DNA from: DASPFV01 sp035620975
GTDB lineage: Bacteria > Acidobacteriota > Vicinamibacteria > Vicinamibacterales > 2-12-FULL-66-21
Assembly (NCBI GenBank): GCA_035620975.1
Contig: DASPFV010000055.1
Coordinates: 1-30,352, forward strand
Reading direction: 5' to 3'
Length of the DNA: 30,352 bases
In this document: piece by piece, positions 1-8,611 of the stretch
Position numbering within the stretch: position 1 is the first letter of the stretch
How the letters are laid out: every line of letters starts with the position of its first letter
Notes under the pieces: model-generated
What the model was told of the DNA's origin: nothing
Databases searched by the model: none
Seen by the model: the letters and a program-made list of their open reading frames with translations, nothing else
Translations under genes and position numbers: made by a program

Positions 1-389
1 CAGAGCAACTGACGGTGGCAGTCGGAGTAGCGCAGTTCTGCACACATTGCCGCGGTCGGCGCGCGGCGCGCGTAATCGATCAGCTGGATCAGCGCTTCGT
101 CAAACTCGGGCGTCAGCATGTGATCCGCGTAGCCCCGGTGACTGGCGTTGCGCAGCCCGGCATTCACGGAGTCCGTTTGGGGTGCGCGCAGACCGCCGAG
201 CGCCGCGAAGTGCCGGTAGTCCACGCCCGACTCGAGCAGACTGCGACGGAGGCGGTGGCGGCCGAACTGCGGGTGCCTGGCGGAGGCAGGCACGCGGCGC
301 ACGTCGGCGATCTGTCGAACGCCGTGCTGGCGCAGCAACTCCATGAAGGCGTCGATCGTGTGCGTCGAATGACCGACCGTGTAGATCAT
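1..389 (-). CDS. DUF488 family protein (partial, 3' end off the left edge)
   Basis: The reading frame starts at ATG 389 and stays open to the window edge, giving 129 codons with the C-terminus missing. The N-terminus reads MIYTVGHSTHTIDAFMELL, followed by a conserved IADVRRVPASARHPQF segment and, near the edge, AMCAELRYSDCHRQLL. The YTVGHS opening, the DVR-P-S segment and the CAE...CHR signature are hallmarks of DUF488. The molecular function of that family is not settled, although the Cys/His motif suggests a metal or redox site. The ATG overlaps the stop of the AddA-like gene (ATGA), so it should be translationally coupled to it and is the last visible gene of the addB-addA operon. A link to DNA repair is only suggested by this context. 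Family assignment is confident; function is unknown. Confidence 0.88.
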   Translation of the reverse strand, partial: MIYTVGHSTHTIDAFMELLRQHGVRQIADVRRVPASARHPQFGRHRLRRSLLESGVDYRHFAALGGLRAPQTDSVNAGLRNASHRGYADHMLTPEFDEALIQLIDYARRAPTAAMCAELRYSDCHRQLL

Positions 390-3300
390 CGGGCAGCGTA
401 GAAGATTCGAGACTCCGCTCGGACCCCGGGCCACATGGCCTCGACGGCACGGACGTAGAGCGCGGCCTGGCGGCGGTCCAGCTCGTCCCCGCGGCCGGTC
501 TTGAACTCCACGACCAGAAGACGATCCGGCCCGCGAACGAGGCAGTCGATGCGCCCGCGGAGCGTTTGGCCTTGTTCTCTCAACGTGAACGGCAGCTCGT
601 AGATGCACTCTCCCGACCGGAGCGTCTCCCGCACATCGTCCCGTCCGCGCATCTCGTCCCACATCCGGGCCGCTGACGCCACGGCCTCCTCGGCGCTCAC
701 GACCTGCTCCCGCTCGGCTGGCCGAAGCTGCGCGGCGGCCAGGTCGACGACGTTCAGGCCGGCAGGCGCGTCCGCCCCGTGGGCCTGAAAGAGCCTGTGA
801 ACCAGCAGGCCGGCCAGCGCCCGGGCACGGTCGATCGGGAAATCGGCGTCACCCCGGAGCCACGTCGTGACCGGTCGTGCCTCCGGCTCCGGGCTGAGGG
901 GGCTCAGATGATCTGGAGCAGTCCGCACGGGGCCCGATCGGGAGTCCCAGGCTGGAACTGGCTCGGCCGCCCGGCAGATCCGCCACTCGAACACTCTCCC
1001 GGCGGAGCTGGTCCACGTCACCGACTCGCACGCCGGGAGAGCGGCGGCGGCACACCCGAAGAGCTGGTTGAACGAAGCGGGAAGCACCTCCGCCAGGCTG
1101 CCGCGTCCGGGAACGAGCTGGCCGTCCTTGAGGACTCCGGAGAGGTACAGCCGGTCGCGAGCGCGCGTCATCGCCACGTACAGCAATCGCCTGGTCTCGT
1201 GGCGCTCCCGCTCGCGGTCGGCCTCGTCGGCATCCGAAACGAACGGGCCGATCGACACTGAACTCTCGTCGAGGCCCCCTGCGACGACGCGGACGGGCCG
1301 CGGGGGCCCGCTGGCGCCGCGGGAGACGTTGACGATGAAGACCACCGGAAACTCCAGTCCTTTGGATGCATGGACGGTCATGAGATTCACCGCGTCCACG
1401 GCCTGCAGCACCGCGGTCGAGTCGTCACCCGCCGTCAGCGCGTCCAGGTGGTCGGCGATTCGCACGAGCGTCGCATAGCCGCGGTTCTGGACGCGGCGGA
1501 TGATCCAGCGCGCTTTCTTCAGATTCTCCCAGGCCTGCATACGCCTCGGACCACGCAGCTCGCAGGCATACGCCGTCTCGGCGAGGATGCCGTCCAGCAG
1601 GTCGGCGGGCGGGACGCGATCGACGAGTGGCAGCCAGCGCGCGACGCCGTGCCTGGCCTGCACCAGGACCCTGCGATCCTCCTGGCCCAGCTGAACCGTT
1701 GCCGCCGGAGCCTCCGTATCCAGGAGGGCAGCGCTGGTGTGGCTCCCGAGCCGCGCCAGCCCCGGATCCGACAGGCGCACGAAGCGGGATCTCAGGAACG
1801 CTGCGGCACGCAGGTCGGAGTCCGGTCTCGCCAGGAAGCGGATCAGCGCCACGACATCCCTGGTTTCGTCGGCATCGAAGAACCCCAGGCCCTTGTACAC
1901 GTATGCCGGGATCCCGGCGCGCTCGAGCTCGAGCTGGACTTCGCGATGGCTGGTGCGCGATCGGAAGAGGATTGCGATGTCGCCGGGGCGGACGTCGCGC
2001 GGCACGCCGGAGGTCCGGTCACGCACGGAGCCCTCCCGGAGCAGCCGACCGATCTCGCCAGTCACGACCCGGGCGCAGGCCGCCTGATCGGCTGCAGCGC
2101 CGATCCCGAGCACCGGCCCCCGGAAGTCGGACGCGTGCACCTCCACCGGAAAGCGGTCGTTGTCGCCGTACGAGAAATCGTCGGGTCGCCGCGCGTCCCT
2201 GCCGATTTCGCCGAAGAGATCGTTGACGAGCTCGAGCAGCGTCGGCAGCGCCCGGAAGCTGCGCCGGATGGCGCGGCGTGGGCGACTGCCGGGACGCAGC
2301 CCTTCGATGAACGCGGCGGCCTGTTCGAGCACCGTCACGTCCGCGTCGCGGAAGCGATAGATCGACTGCTTCCGGTCGCCGACGATGAAGATCGAGGGAT
2401 TCGCGGCCATGCCCAGCCCTTCGCCCCAGGAGCGTACGAGCACCGATACCAGCTCCCACTGGGCCCGGCTCGTATCCTGGAACTCGTCGACGAGCACGTG
2501 GTGGTATCGCGATTCGAGCCGGAACCGGCTCTGGGCGAACTCGTCCATCTGCTTGAACAGATCCAGCGCACGCTGCTGGACCTCCGAGAAGTCGACGACC
2601 GACCGTTCTTCGAGCGCCCGTCGATACAGTGCCAGCGTGATGCCCAGCATCCGACGGACGCCGCGCGCGAGGACAAGGTTCAGGTCGCGGTCGAACGCGA
2701 GGACCATCCTGCTGATCGCCGGCGCGAGCTGGAACACCACAGCCCTGTGCCGCCTTGCCGCGTCCGGCGACCGATAGTGTGCCGCGTTGTACGGCGGTAT
2801 CACGCCGCCGGTCCGCGGCTTGCCATCCGCGGTCAGGAAGTGCAGGCTGACGCGCTCCAGCAGGCCCCTCACGGCGGCGCCGTCGGGCGCCGCGATCCTG
2901 ATCCTCGCGCCGCGCACCGCGCGCGCCGAATCGCCCGCCTCGAACTCGGCGATGAGCGGCGGATCGACCCGCCGGAGTTCGGTCAGCAGCCACCGATACC
3001 GGGGGTGTGCCGCCGGACCGTCGGTGAGGACCGCCTGAATAGCACCGGGAACCGACCTCAGCGCGTCGGCGAGGGAGCTCAGCGCCCTCCGGCAGATCGT
3101 CTCGGCATCGAGGTTCAGGGGCCCGCGAGCGAGGAACCGGTCGATCGCCTGCCAGGCAACGAGCCGGCGATCGAGCAGCGACGCGAGACCCGCGCGCGTA
3201 CGGGCGAGCCCCAGCTGCGCCAGGACGAGCGCGATATCCTGCTCGTCGCGCGCGAGCCGGATGAACAGCCGGAGCGCCTGATCCAGTGTTTCGTCGATCA

Positions 3301-3796
3301 GGCGCGGCACCTCGGTCTCGTCCGCCAGGCCGAATCCCGGATCCAGATCGGCTTCGAGCGGAAACTCGCGCAGCAGCGAGAGACAGAAGGCATCGATCGT
3401 GCTGATCGCGACATCGTCCAGGCGGTCCCGCAGCTGGGTCCACCGCGCCGCATCGAGCTCGGAGCGTGCGGCCGCGTGGCGCAGCTCGCGGAGAATGCGC
3501 TCGCGCATTTCGGCCGCGGCCTTCCGCGTGAACGTGATTGCCAGGATGTTGGATGGATCCACGCCGGCGCGCAGGAGGTTGACGTACCGGGCCACGAGCA
3601 CCGACGTCTTGCCCGTGCCGGCCGAGGCCTCGAGCACGACGTTGTGTTCCGGGCTCACCGCGTATGCCCGCGCGTCTTCATCGTCGTCGGAGGCGGCCCG
3701 GACCGTACCGACGTGTTCTGCGGAACCGGCTGCCGCGTCGGGCAGGGCCGGAAGGTCGAAGAGCGATCGCTGCCGGAGCGAGACGGCGTCACTCAT
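386..3796 (-). CDS. addA: AddA/RecB-like UvrD-family helicase-nuclease
   Basis: This is a 1136-aa superfamily 1 helicase with a C-terminal PD-(D/E)XK nuclease, expected to unwind and resect DNA double-strand breaks together with its AddB-like partner. Visible motifs are Walker A ASAGTGKT (57-64), motif Ia AITFTRKAAAEM (86-97), Walker B DEFQDT (437-442), motif III GDRKQSIYRF (473-482), motif V MTVHASKGLEFP, and motif VI YVAMTRARDRLY. The nuclease signature is GRID (Asp about 1084), VVEFKTG (Glu/Lys about 1097-1099) and QAALYVRAV, so the nuclease looks intact. The start is ATG 3796, because this frame upstream is only a shadow of addB. The gene overlaps the end of addB by 8 bp. It is about the length of typical AddA. 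Whether the product is a Chi-regulated AddAB or a divergent relative cannot be told from sequence alone. Confidence 0.9.
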   Translation of the reverse strand: MSDAVSLRQRSLFDLPALPDAAAGSAEHVGTVRAASDDDEDARAYAVSPEHNVVLEASAGTGKTSVLVARYVNLLRAGVDPSNILAITFTRKAAAEMRERILRELRHAAARSELDAARWTQLRDRLDDVAISTIDAFCLSLLREFPLEADLDPGFGLADETEVPRLIDETLDQALRLFIRLARDEQDIALVLAQLGLARTRAGLASLLDRRLVAWQAIDRFLARGPLNLDAETICRRALSSLADALRSVPGAIQAVLTDGPAAHPRYRWLLTELRRVDPPLIAEFEAGDSARAVRGARIRIAAPDGAAVRGLLERVSLHFLTADGKPRTGGVIPPYNAAHYRSPDAARRHRAVVFQLAPAISRMVLAFDRDLNLVLARGVRRMLGITLALYRRALEERSVVDFSEVQQRALDLFKQMDEFAQSRFRLESRYHHVLVDEFQDTSRAQWELVSVLVRSWGEGLGMAANPSIFIVGDRKQSIYRFRDADVTVLEQAAAFIEGLRPGSRPRRAIRRSFRALPTLLELVNDLFGEIGRDARRPDDFSYGDNDRFPVEVHASDFRGPVLGIGAAADQAACARVVTGEIGRLLREGSVRDRTSGVPRDVRPGDIAILFRSRTSHREVQLELERAGIPAYVYKGLGFFDADETRDVVALIRFLARPDSDLRAAAFLRSRFVRLSDPGLARLGSHTSAALLDTEAPAATVQLGQEDRRVLVQARHGVARWLPLVDRVPPADLLDGILAETAYACELRGPRRMQAWENLKKARWIIRRVQNRGYATLVRIADHLDALTAGDDSTAVLQAVDAVNLMTVHASKGLEFPVVFIVNVSRGASGPPRPVRVVAGGLDESSVSIGPFVSDADEADRERERHETRRLLYVAMTRARDRLYLSGVLKDGQLVPGRGSLAEVLPASFNQLFGCAAAALPACESVTWTSSAGRVFEWRICRAAEPVPAWDSRSGPVRTAPDHLSPLSPEPEARPVTTWLRGDADFPIDRARALAGLLVHRLFQAHGADAPAGLNVVDLAAAQLRPAEREQVVSAEEAVASAARMWDEMRGRDDVRETLRSGECIYELPFTLREQGQTLRGRIDCLVRGPDRLLVVEFKTGRGDELDRRQAALYVRAVEAMWPGVRAESRIFYAAR

Positions 3797-6728
3797 CGCC
3801 GACGTAGTCCTTGCGGCAGACCCCGGCGTAGCCGCAGCGGGTGCAGAGGAACGGCTCGGCCGGGTCGACGGGGAAATCACCGCGCTCGATGGCGTCGACG
3901 GCCTGGAGAAATCGCTCCTGTCCGTCGGCGACGGCTTCCGCCAGAGACGCCGAGCCGCCGAGCGCCACGAATGCGTTCTTCTCGCGGAACGCGACGTAGC
4001 CGGCGCGGCCGAGCGTCCACGATCGGCCGTGGTGGCCCTCCAGGTGCTGGCAGGCACACACGCCGTAGATGGGCAGCTGCAGGGCGCGCGCCGACCTGGG
4101 CGCCCGCCCGAGCTTGTAGTCGATGACCCGCAGCGTGCCGTCTTCGAGGAGGTCGATGCGATCCGCCTTGCCGCGGATGCGGACGCGCCGTGGTCCGTCC
4201 GCGGCGGCGAGCTCGAACTCGCCCTCGAGCGGGTACTCGAGCAGCCGCTCCACGAGGCCGACGTCGTGCTCGATCTCGAACGCGAAAGCGCGCTCGGCCA
4301 GTCCGGACGCGGCCGCCGAGCCCAGCAGGTACGCCCGCTCGAGAGCGCGATCGGCCTCCGGAAGCGACGACAGACGGTCGTCGGCGACCTCCGCGAAGAG
4401 GGACAGCGCCTCGCCCACGTTCTGGACGGTGAGCCGCTCCCGTCCCGAATCGCGCCACGCCGCGAAGAACCGCTCGAAGACGTCGTGGAGGATCCGGCCA
4501 CGCTCGATCGGCGTCAGCCCGGATTCGTCCTCCCGTTCTTCGTCGAGCTTCAGTACGTACGCGGCAAAGTACTTGAACGGACATTCGAGGTACCGCTCGA
4601 CATGGCTGACCGCGTACTCGGCTGAGGGACGGGCTCCGGTCCGCCCGTGGAACTCCTGGCCATCCGGCGCACTGCGACCAAGACGCAGATCCAGCCAGGC
4701 AGCAGCCTCCCCGTCGACGGCTGATCGCTCGACCGGATCCTCCGACAGCGCCTCGTGCACGAAGACGCGTGGCTCGAGGGCAGCCACACGGCGCTGCCGG
4801 GGGTGGCGGGCCGACTCGAGCTCTTCGAGCAACGCCGCCGGCGTGACGATCGCGTCCCCTTCGAGGGTGAATGTCGAGGCCGAGAGCCTGCGGTGCGGCA
4901 GGGCGAGCAGGTCGGCGAATCGCGCCCGCGCGGCGCGCTGCCGATCGACCTCCGGCGCCCAGCCGAGCTGCGAGAGAAGTGCAGCCGGGTAGAAGATGTT
5001 CCTCCCCGATCGATCCGGCCATTCCCCGTCGACCAGCCCCACCAGGCGGCACTCGTCCACGTCCGCATAGGGCGCTGCCGCCGCATCCAGGAGCAGCAGG
5101 CCGCTCCAGCCGGTCCGAGGCGAGAACGTCTGCGCCTCCATCCATCGGCGAACGCCGGCCGCGAGCTCCCCAATGTCGAGAGGGTCGTCGTCGTGCCGCG
5201 CGTACGCGTCGGCGAGCGAACCCAGCGCGGCAAGGATGGCGGCCCGCGCACGCTGCTGACGCGCGTCATCGCCCGCCTGGCGCTCGTGCGCTCGCACGAA
5301 AGCGAGGACCGAGCCGATCTGTGCTGACGCCTTCGGCTGCCCCTGAACGGATCGCAGCCCGGCGACGACGCGGGCGGCAACGGCCAGCGCAGCCTTCAGG
5401 TGACCGGGGCCGCTCCGGCTACGTCGGGCGCCGTGAGAGAGGTCGCTTGACGCATCAAGTCGCCCGGCAGCATCCCATCCGCCCAGGTACTTCTGGTCGC
5501 GCAGCCAGTCGTCGAGCGCCGCGACGTCCGCCCTCGCCAGGACATGGCCATTGTCGTCGGCGAAGCGGAAGTGCGGACTGCCGAGCAGCTCCACCAGCGC
5601 AGCACGTGTCGCCTCGGTGGTAACGCACGTGAACACCAGGTCCAGCGCCCCCGCGAACGGTTCCGCGGCCAGCGGCAGTTCATCGAACGTCTGGTAGGGG
5701 ATGGCGGCATCCCCGAGGACACTCCGCGCCAGATAGACGTATGGCAGCGGCCGCTGAAACACCACAGCGAAGCGCGCGCTCACCCCCGACGACTTCACGT
5801 GCCGGGCGACCTGGGCGAGCTCCTCCTCGCGATCCCGACAGGCGAACCAGGCTGCCGGTGCCGCCGCCGCGTCAGGCTCCGGTACTTCCAGAACGGGAAG
5901 CGACGAAGGCGTACCCGAGCGCTCCTCTTCGATGCCCGGAAACACGTCGTGGATTCTCTCGAGATAGCCGGTGGAGAGCATCGCCTCCGTCGCCACCACC
6001 TCGATCCGCTCGATACCTGCCTTGCGGGCCAGCACGTCGTAGTCGGCCGCCCAGAGACCCGTCCGTTCCGCGGTCTGGTCCGCGATGGTGAGGACCATCC
6101 GCCGGAACTCGCTCGTTCCAGTCGATTGCAGCAGGCGACGACGGATCGCATGCTCGTCGAGGCGGCCGGACGTGGCGACCAGCGACTCGAACCGGGCGAA
6201 GGCGGCCCCCAGGAACCTGGTCTGCTGCAGCAGGCGTTCTGCGCCGCGATCGTACCCGGCCGCGGGCGAGAGGCCCTCGGTCATGAGCCTGGTGAAGTCC
6301 TCGACGCTTCGATTCCGGCGCCGGAGCCCGTCGTAGAACGCGAGCATCTCCGGCACCAGGGCCGGACGCACGGAAAACGGAGGAGACGCGCCCTCGGCGG
6401 CCGCCTCACGCGCCGCTCTCCGAAAAAGAACTTCGCGCTCGAAGCCCGACAACAGGAGGGGCGCCACGCCCAGGTCGGTGCTCCATCGCGAGTACAGCTC
6501 CTCGCGCGTGAGGAGCTGGGGCAGCACGGCGACCTGGCGGCCTGCACGCTCCAGCAAGTGACGCTCGAGCGTGCGTCGCAGGGCTTCTGCGGCGCTGGTG
6601 CCGGGGACCAGGATGGCGCAGCGCCGGGCATCGAGGGGATCCAGCGACGCCGCGATACGGGCGAGCGCCTCGTGCATGGCGCGCGGATCCGGGACACGCA
6701 CCAGCCGCGTGACGCGCGGGGTGATCAC
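3789..6728 (-). CDS. addB: AddB-like PD-(D/E)XK nuclease with iron-sulfur cysteines
   Basis: This 979-aa protein should be the second subunit of an AddAB-type end-resection complex. The N-terminal half looks like the inactive helicase fold of AddB: the position expected for Walker A reads ILVPGTSAAEALRR, with no GKT. The C-terminal nuclease has ECPFKYF (Cys 716), GKADRID, VIDYKLG (Asp 870, Lys 872) and LQLPIYG, and ends with CTRCGYAGVC (Cys 962, 965, 971). The one-plus-three cysteine arrangement matches the 4Fe-4S 'staple' known from AddB-type nucleases. I chose GTG 6728, which overlaps the upstream stop as GTGA; an in-frame ATG at 6677 would give 962 aa. The frame upstream of 6728 has no family character. 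The gene is followed directly by addA with an 8-bp overlap. Confidence 0.87.
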   Translation of the reverse strand: MITPRVTRLVRVPDPRAMHEALARIAASLDPLDARRCAILVPGTSAAEALRRTLERHLLERAGRQVAVLPQLLTREELYSRWSTDLGVAPLLLSGFEREVLFRRAAREAAAEGASPPFSVRPALVPEMLAFYDGLRRRNRSVEDFTRLMTEGLSPAAGYDRGAERLLQQTRFLGAAFARFESLVATSGRLDEHAIRRRLLQSTGTSEFRRMVLTIADQTAERTGLWAADYDVLARKAGIERIEVVATEAMLSTGYLERIHDVFPGIEEERSGTPSSLPVLEVPEPDAAAAPAAWFACRDREEELAQVARHVKSSGVSARFAVVFQRPLPYVYLARSVLGDAAIPYQTFDELPLAAEPFAGALDLVFTCVTTEATRAALVELLGSPHFRFADDNGHVLARADVAALDDWLRDQKYLGGWDAAGRLDASSDLSHGARRSRSGPGHLKAALAVAARVVAGLRSVQGQPKASAQIGSVLAFVRAHERQAGDDARQQRARAAILAALGSLADAYARHDDDPLDIGELAAGVRRWMEAQTFSPRTGWSGLLLLDAAAAPYADVDECRLVGLVDGEWPDRSGRNIFYPAALLSQLGWAPEVDRQRAARARFADLLALPHRRLSASTFTLEGDAIVTPAALLEELESARHPRQRRVAALEPRVFVHEALSEDPVERSAVDGEAAAWLDLRLGRSAPDGQEFHGRTGARPSAEYAVSHVERYLECPFKYFAAYVLKLDEEREDESGLTPIERGRILHDVFERFFAAWRDSGRERLTVQNVGEALSLFAEVADDRLSSLPEADRALERAYLLGSAAASGLAERAFAFEIEHDVGLVERLLEYPLEGEFELAAADGPRRVRIRGKADRIDLLEDGTLRVIDYKLGRAPRSARALQLPIYGVCACQHLEGHHGRSWTLGRAGYVAFREKNAFVALGGSASLAEAVADGQERFLQAVDAIERGDFPVDPAEPFLCTRCGYAGVCRKDYVGDE

Positions 6729-8113
6729 AACTCTGGCGGAGCCGCCAGCCGCCGAAGCTCCTCGTGTGCCCGGTCGAACATCATCAGCGCGCCGGCGGCA
6801 GCCGACGAAGCATCCCAGGCGCCCTGCATGTCGGTACTCCGGATTGCGCTCTGGCGCGCGCCGGCGGCGCGGCCTGCCATCTGCAGGGCGGCAGTAAGCG
6901 TCCCGTGCACCACGGTGAGCTCTGGGGGCGGCTTGATTCTGCCGAGGCTGCGGGAGCCGGCCTCCACGCGCTGCAGCAGTTGCACCAGCGCGGCGGGGGA
7001 TGGCCCCGCCAGCTGCCGGATGTCCTCGAGCCACCGCGTCGATCGGCGGAACTGGTCGACGGTTGGACGGATCCGCGCTTCGTACGTGCGAACGAGCCCC
7101 AGGCGGAGCGTCCACGCGTCGCGCGCGAGGCGCAGCCGGCGTGCGTCGTCCAGCCGGGCATCCAGCGTCGCGAGCAGGGCCGCCGTGGCCTGGGGCCGCC
7201 GCCGTCCGAACCGATCGTCCGCCTGCAGCACCGACCGGATCAGCGCTTCGATACCTCGCACGTCGGCCTGCCGCGCACGTTCATCAGCGGCCGCCACCGT
7301 CCGGCTCGTCAGATCGCCGTAAACCCGATCGAGCCGGTGCTCGGTGGCCAGTTCGCCGGTGACACGCCCGTAAAGCGCCGACGCCCAGGCCTCGCCTGTC
7401 AGCGGCTTCAACGATTGCTCGATTGCCGCCAGCAGAGAGATTCGCTCCGTCGGCTCCTCCGCGAGACGGGCGACCGTCAAGGCCTGTTCCAGGCTCTCCC
7501 GCGCGCCTGGCGCGGGCAGGAGCGGCACAGGCACCGGCGGCGCCGTCGTGGCGACCAGGCTCACGTCGAAGCGGGACTGCCCCGCCGCGACCCGAAGTTC
7601 GGAGACGACCTCGTCGAGCAGGCCCGAGAGCTGTGCGACGTCGCGGGCCCGGTAGCCGTAGTTGCGGGCGGGCCATTCCGAGAGCATCCGCCGCGCGGCG
7701 TCGGCCAGCGCAAGCCGCTGGGTGGCATCGGCGGTGTGAGCCACCTGATTGAGCGCATGCGCCACCTCGTTGCTCAGCCGCGCGAAGTCGTCCTCCCCAC
7801 GCGTCTCGGCGTAGCGCCGGGCACGAGCCGCATAGGCGTACTCGTCCGTCCGCGGCCAGTCCACGCTGCTCTCGGGGATGCTCACCAGCTGAAGGGTGGG
7901 CGGCCCCTGGTCGGGACCGCCCAGAGGAATCGAGAGGACGACCCGATCGCCCACGCGGGCGAAGTCTCCGTAGCTGACGATGGTGCTGCCGTCGCGAAGG
8001 AACACCCGGTACAGGACCGCTTCGGCCTCAGGAGCCCCGGCACTGCAAGGCGGCACACAGGTGAAGAGGATCAGCGCCGTCAACGTCGCGCGCTGCCAGA
8101 CCGGCTGGATCAT
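6725..8113 (-). CDS. secreted alpha-helical hypothetical protein
   Basis: This 462-aa protein has an apparent signal peptide (hydrophobic core TLTALILFTCVPPCSAG, residues about 9-26). A short beta-rich segment follows (VLYRVFLRDGSTIVSYGDF... to VDWPRTDEY, about 34-90). The rest is long, charged and mostly helical, rich in Ala, Arg and Leu, with no motif I can name. The first segment, containing VSYGDFARVGDRVV, looks like a small barrel or SH3-like fold, but that is a guess. It is the first gene of the operon and its stop overlaps the GTG of the AddB-like gene. This is odd, since a protein predicted to be exported is coupled to cytosolic repair enzymes. ATG 8113 was chosen because it begins the signal peptide and lies just below a promoter. 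I do not recognise a function. Confidence 0.75.
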   Translation of the reverse strand: MIQPVWQRATLTALILFTCVPPCSAGAPEAEAVLYRVFLRDGSTIVSYGDFARVGDRVVLSIPLGGPDQGPPTLQLVSIPESSVDWPRTDEYAYAARARRYAETRGEDDFARLSNEVAHALNQVAHTADATQRLALADAARRMLSEWPARNYGYRARDVAQLSGLLDEVVSELRVAAGQSRFDVSLVATTAPPVPVPLLPAPGARESLEQALTVARLAEEPTERISLLAAIEQSLKPLTGEAWASALYGRVTGELATEHRLDRVYGDLTSRTVAAADERARQADVRGIEALIRSVLQADDRFGRRRPQATAALLATLDARLDDARRLRLARDAWTLRLGLVRTYEARIRPTVDQFRRSTRWLEDIRQLAGPSPAALVQLLQRVEAGSRSLGRIKPPPELTVVHGTLTAALQMAGRAAGARQSAIRSTDMQGAWDASSAAAGALMMFDRAHEELRRLAAPPEL

Positions 8114-8125
8114 CGGAACGATCAG

Positions 8126-8154
8126 AGGGTAGTGTCCCGCCGTGTCCCGGTCAA
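8126..8154 (-). promoter_or_regulatory. promoter of the hypothetical-addB-addA-DUF488 operon, with a direct repeat in the spacer
   Basis: On the minus strand there is a -35 TTGACC (8154-8149), a 17-bp spacer and a -10 TACCCT (8131-8126). The predicted start of transcription near 8119 lies only about 6 nt before ATG 8113. The spacer contains GGGACAC twice with starts 10 bp apart, a plausible operator. The -35 is strong; the -10 matches only the key T, A and final T. Confidence 0.55.
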
Positions 8155-8198
8155 GCTGATGACGCGCGGCGCATCGGCGCGGCCGCCGCCGGATCGGC

Positions 8199-8242
8199 TG
8201 TGGAAATCCTGTGGAAGCCACGTGGAACACCTGTGGACCGTT
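8199..8242. repeat. four tandem TGTGGA-type repeats with an exact 11-bp period
   Basis: The repeat units are TGTGGAAATCC (8199), TGTGGAAGCCA (8210), CGTGGAACACC (8221) and TGTGGACCGTT (8232). The hexamer is invariant except for T to C at the start of unit 3. An 11-bp period puts every unit on roughly the same face of the helix. On the minus strand the units read as TTCCACA- or TCCACA-like 9-mers, which resemble degenerate DnaA boxes (TTATCCACA). A run of seven T's lies shortly after, at 8255-8262. The array sits between the divergent promoters at 8126-8154 and 8328-8355. Function is unknown; a cooperative protein-binding site is the simplest reading. Confidence 0.7.
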
Positions 8243-8327
8243 CGACACGGCCAAATTTTTTTCGGGGGAATGTAGGGCGTTTCTGCAGGGCTGCACCGTG
8301 TGAGTGCGCCTTCGTCGGTCCTTTCGC

Positions 8328-8355
8328 TTGATGCGGTCAGCGGACGGGCTAGAAT
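8328..8355 (+). promoter_or_regulatory. promoter for the 72-aa gene
   Basis: The -35 is TTGATG (8328-8333), the spacer is 16 bp and the -10 is TAGAAT (8350-8355). Transcription would start near 8362, giving a leader of about 30 nt before GTG 8393. This position argues against the longer frame that opens at GTG 8300. Confidence 0.55.
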
Positions 8356-8392
8356 CTCACGGTTCCCCGGCAGCCCCTCACGCGAAATCAAC

Positions 8393-8611
8393 GTGAACGT
8401 GCATCGGTTCGAAGAGGTCATCAACGGCCGCGAGTACCTCATCGAGGTCTCGAGCGTTGGGATCGACAAGTGGCGCGCGCAGATCGCGCGGACTCCTGGC
8501 GGGTCCGCCGCACTCATGCCCTTCTACGGCAAGACGCCGGACGAAGCGGCCCGGCATCTCAGTCGCTGGCTCTCGCTCGCGCACGGTCAGACGCGGATGA
8601 GCCCGAGCTGA
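8393..8611 (+). CDS. small conserved hypothetical protein
   Basis: This is a 72-aa protein starting VNVHRFEEVINGREYLIEV and containing WRAQIARTPGG, ALMPFYGKTPDEAARHLSRWL. The alternating beta-rich first half and helical end, with no signal peptide or membrane segment, suggest a compact cytoplasmic domain. The frame is open back to GTG 8300, but the residues before 8393 look like noise and the promoter at 8328-8355 lies inside that extension, so I chose GTG 8393 (GTG 8399 is also possible). There is no clear Shine-Dalgarno. The gene ends 28 bp before the asparaginase gene. I do not recognise a function. Confidence 0.62.
   Translation: MNVHRFEEVINGREYLIEVSSVGIDKWRAQIARTPGGSAALMPFYGKTPDEAARHLSRWLSLAHGQTRMSPS

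Noticed and set aside
1370..4126. A 918-codon plus-strand open frame opposite addA
   Set aside because: It mirrors helicase codons and shows no recognisable domain.
3797..4501. An N-terminal extension of the AddA-like gene to 4501
   Set aside because: The extra 235 residues are a Ser/Arg-rich shadow of the AddB nuclease domain; ATG 3796 begins the real protein.
6729..7115. An N-terminal extension of the AddB-like gene to 7115
   Set aside because: It overlaps the 462-aa gene and reads as arginine/proline-rich noise.
8199..8242. The 11-bp repeats as a CRISPR array
   Set aside because: The units are far too short, there are no spacers of 25-40 bp and no cas genes are near.
8300..8392. The longer frame of the 72-aa gene from GTG 8300
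   Set aside because: A -35/-10 pair lies inside it, and the extra residues do not look like protein.
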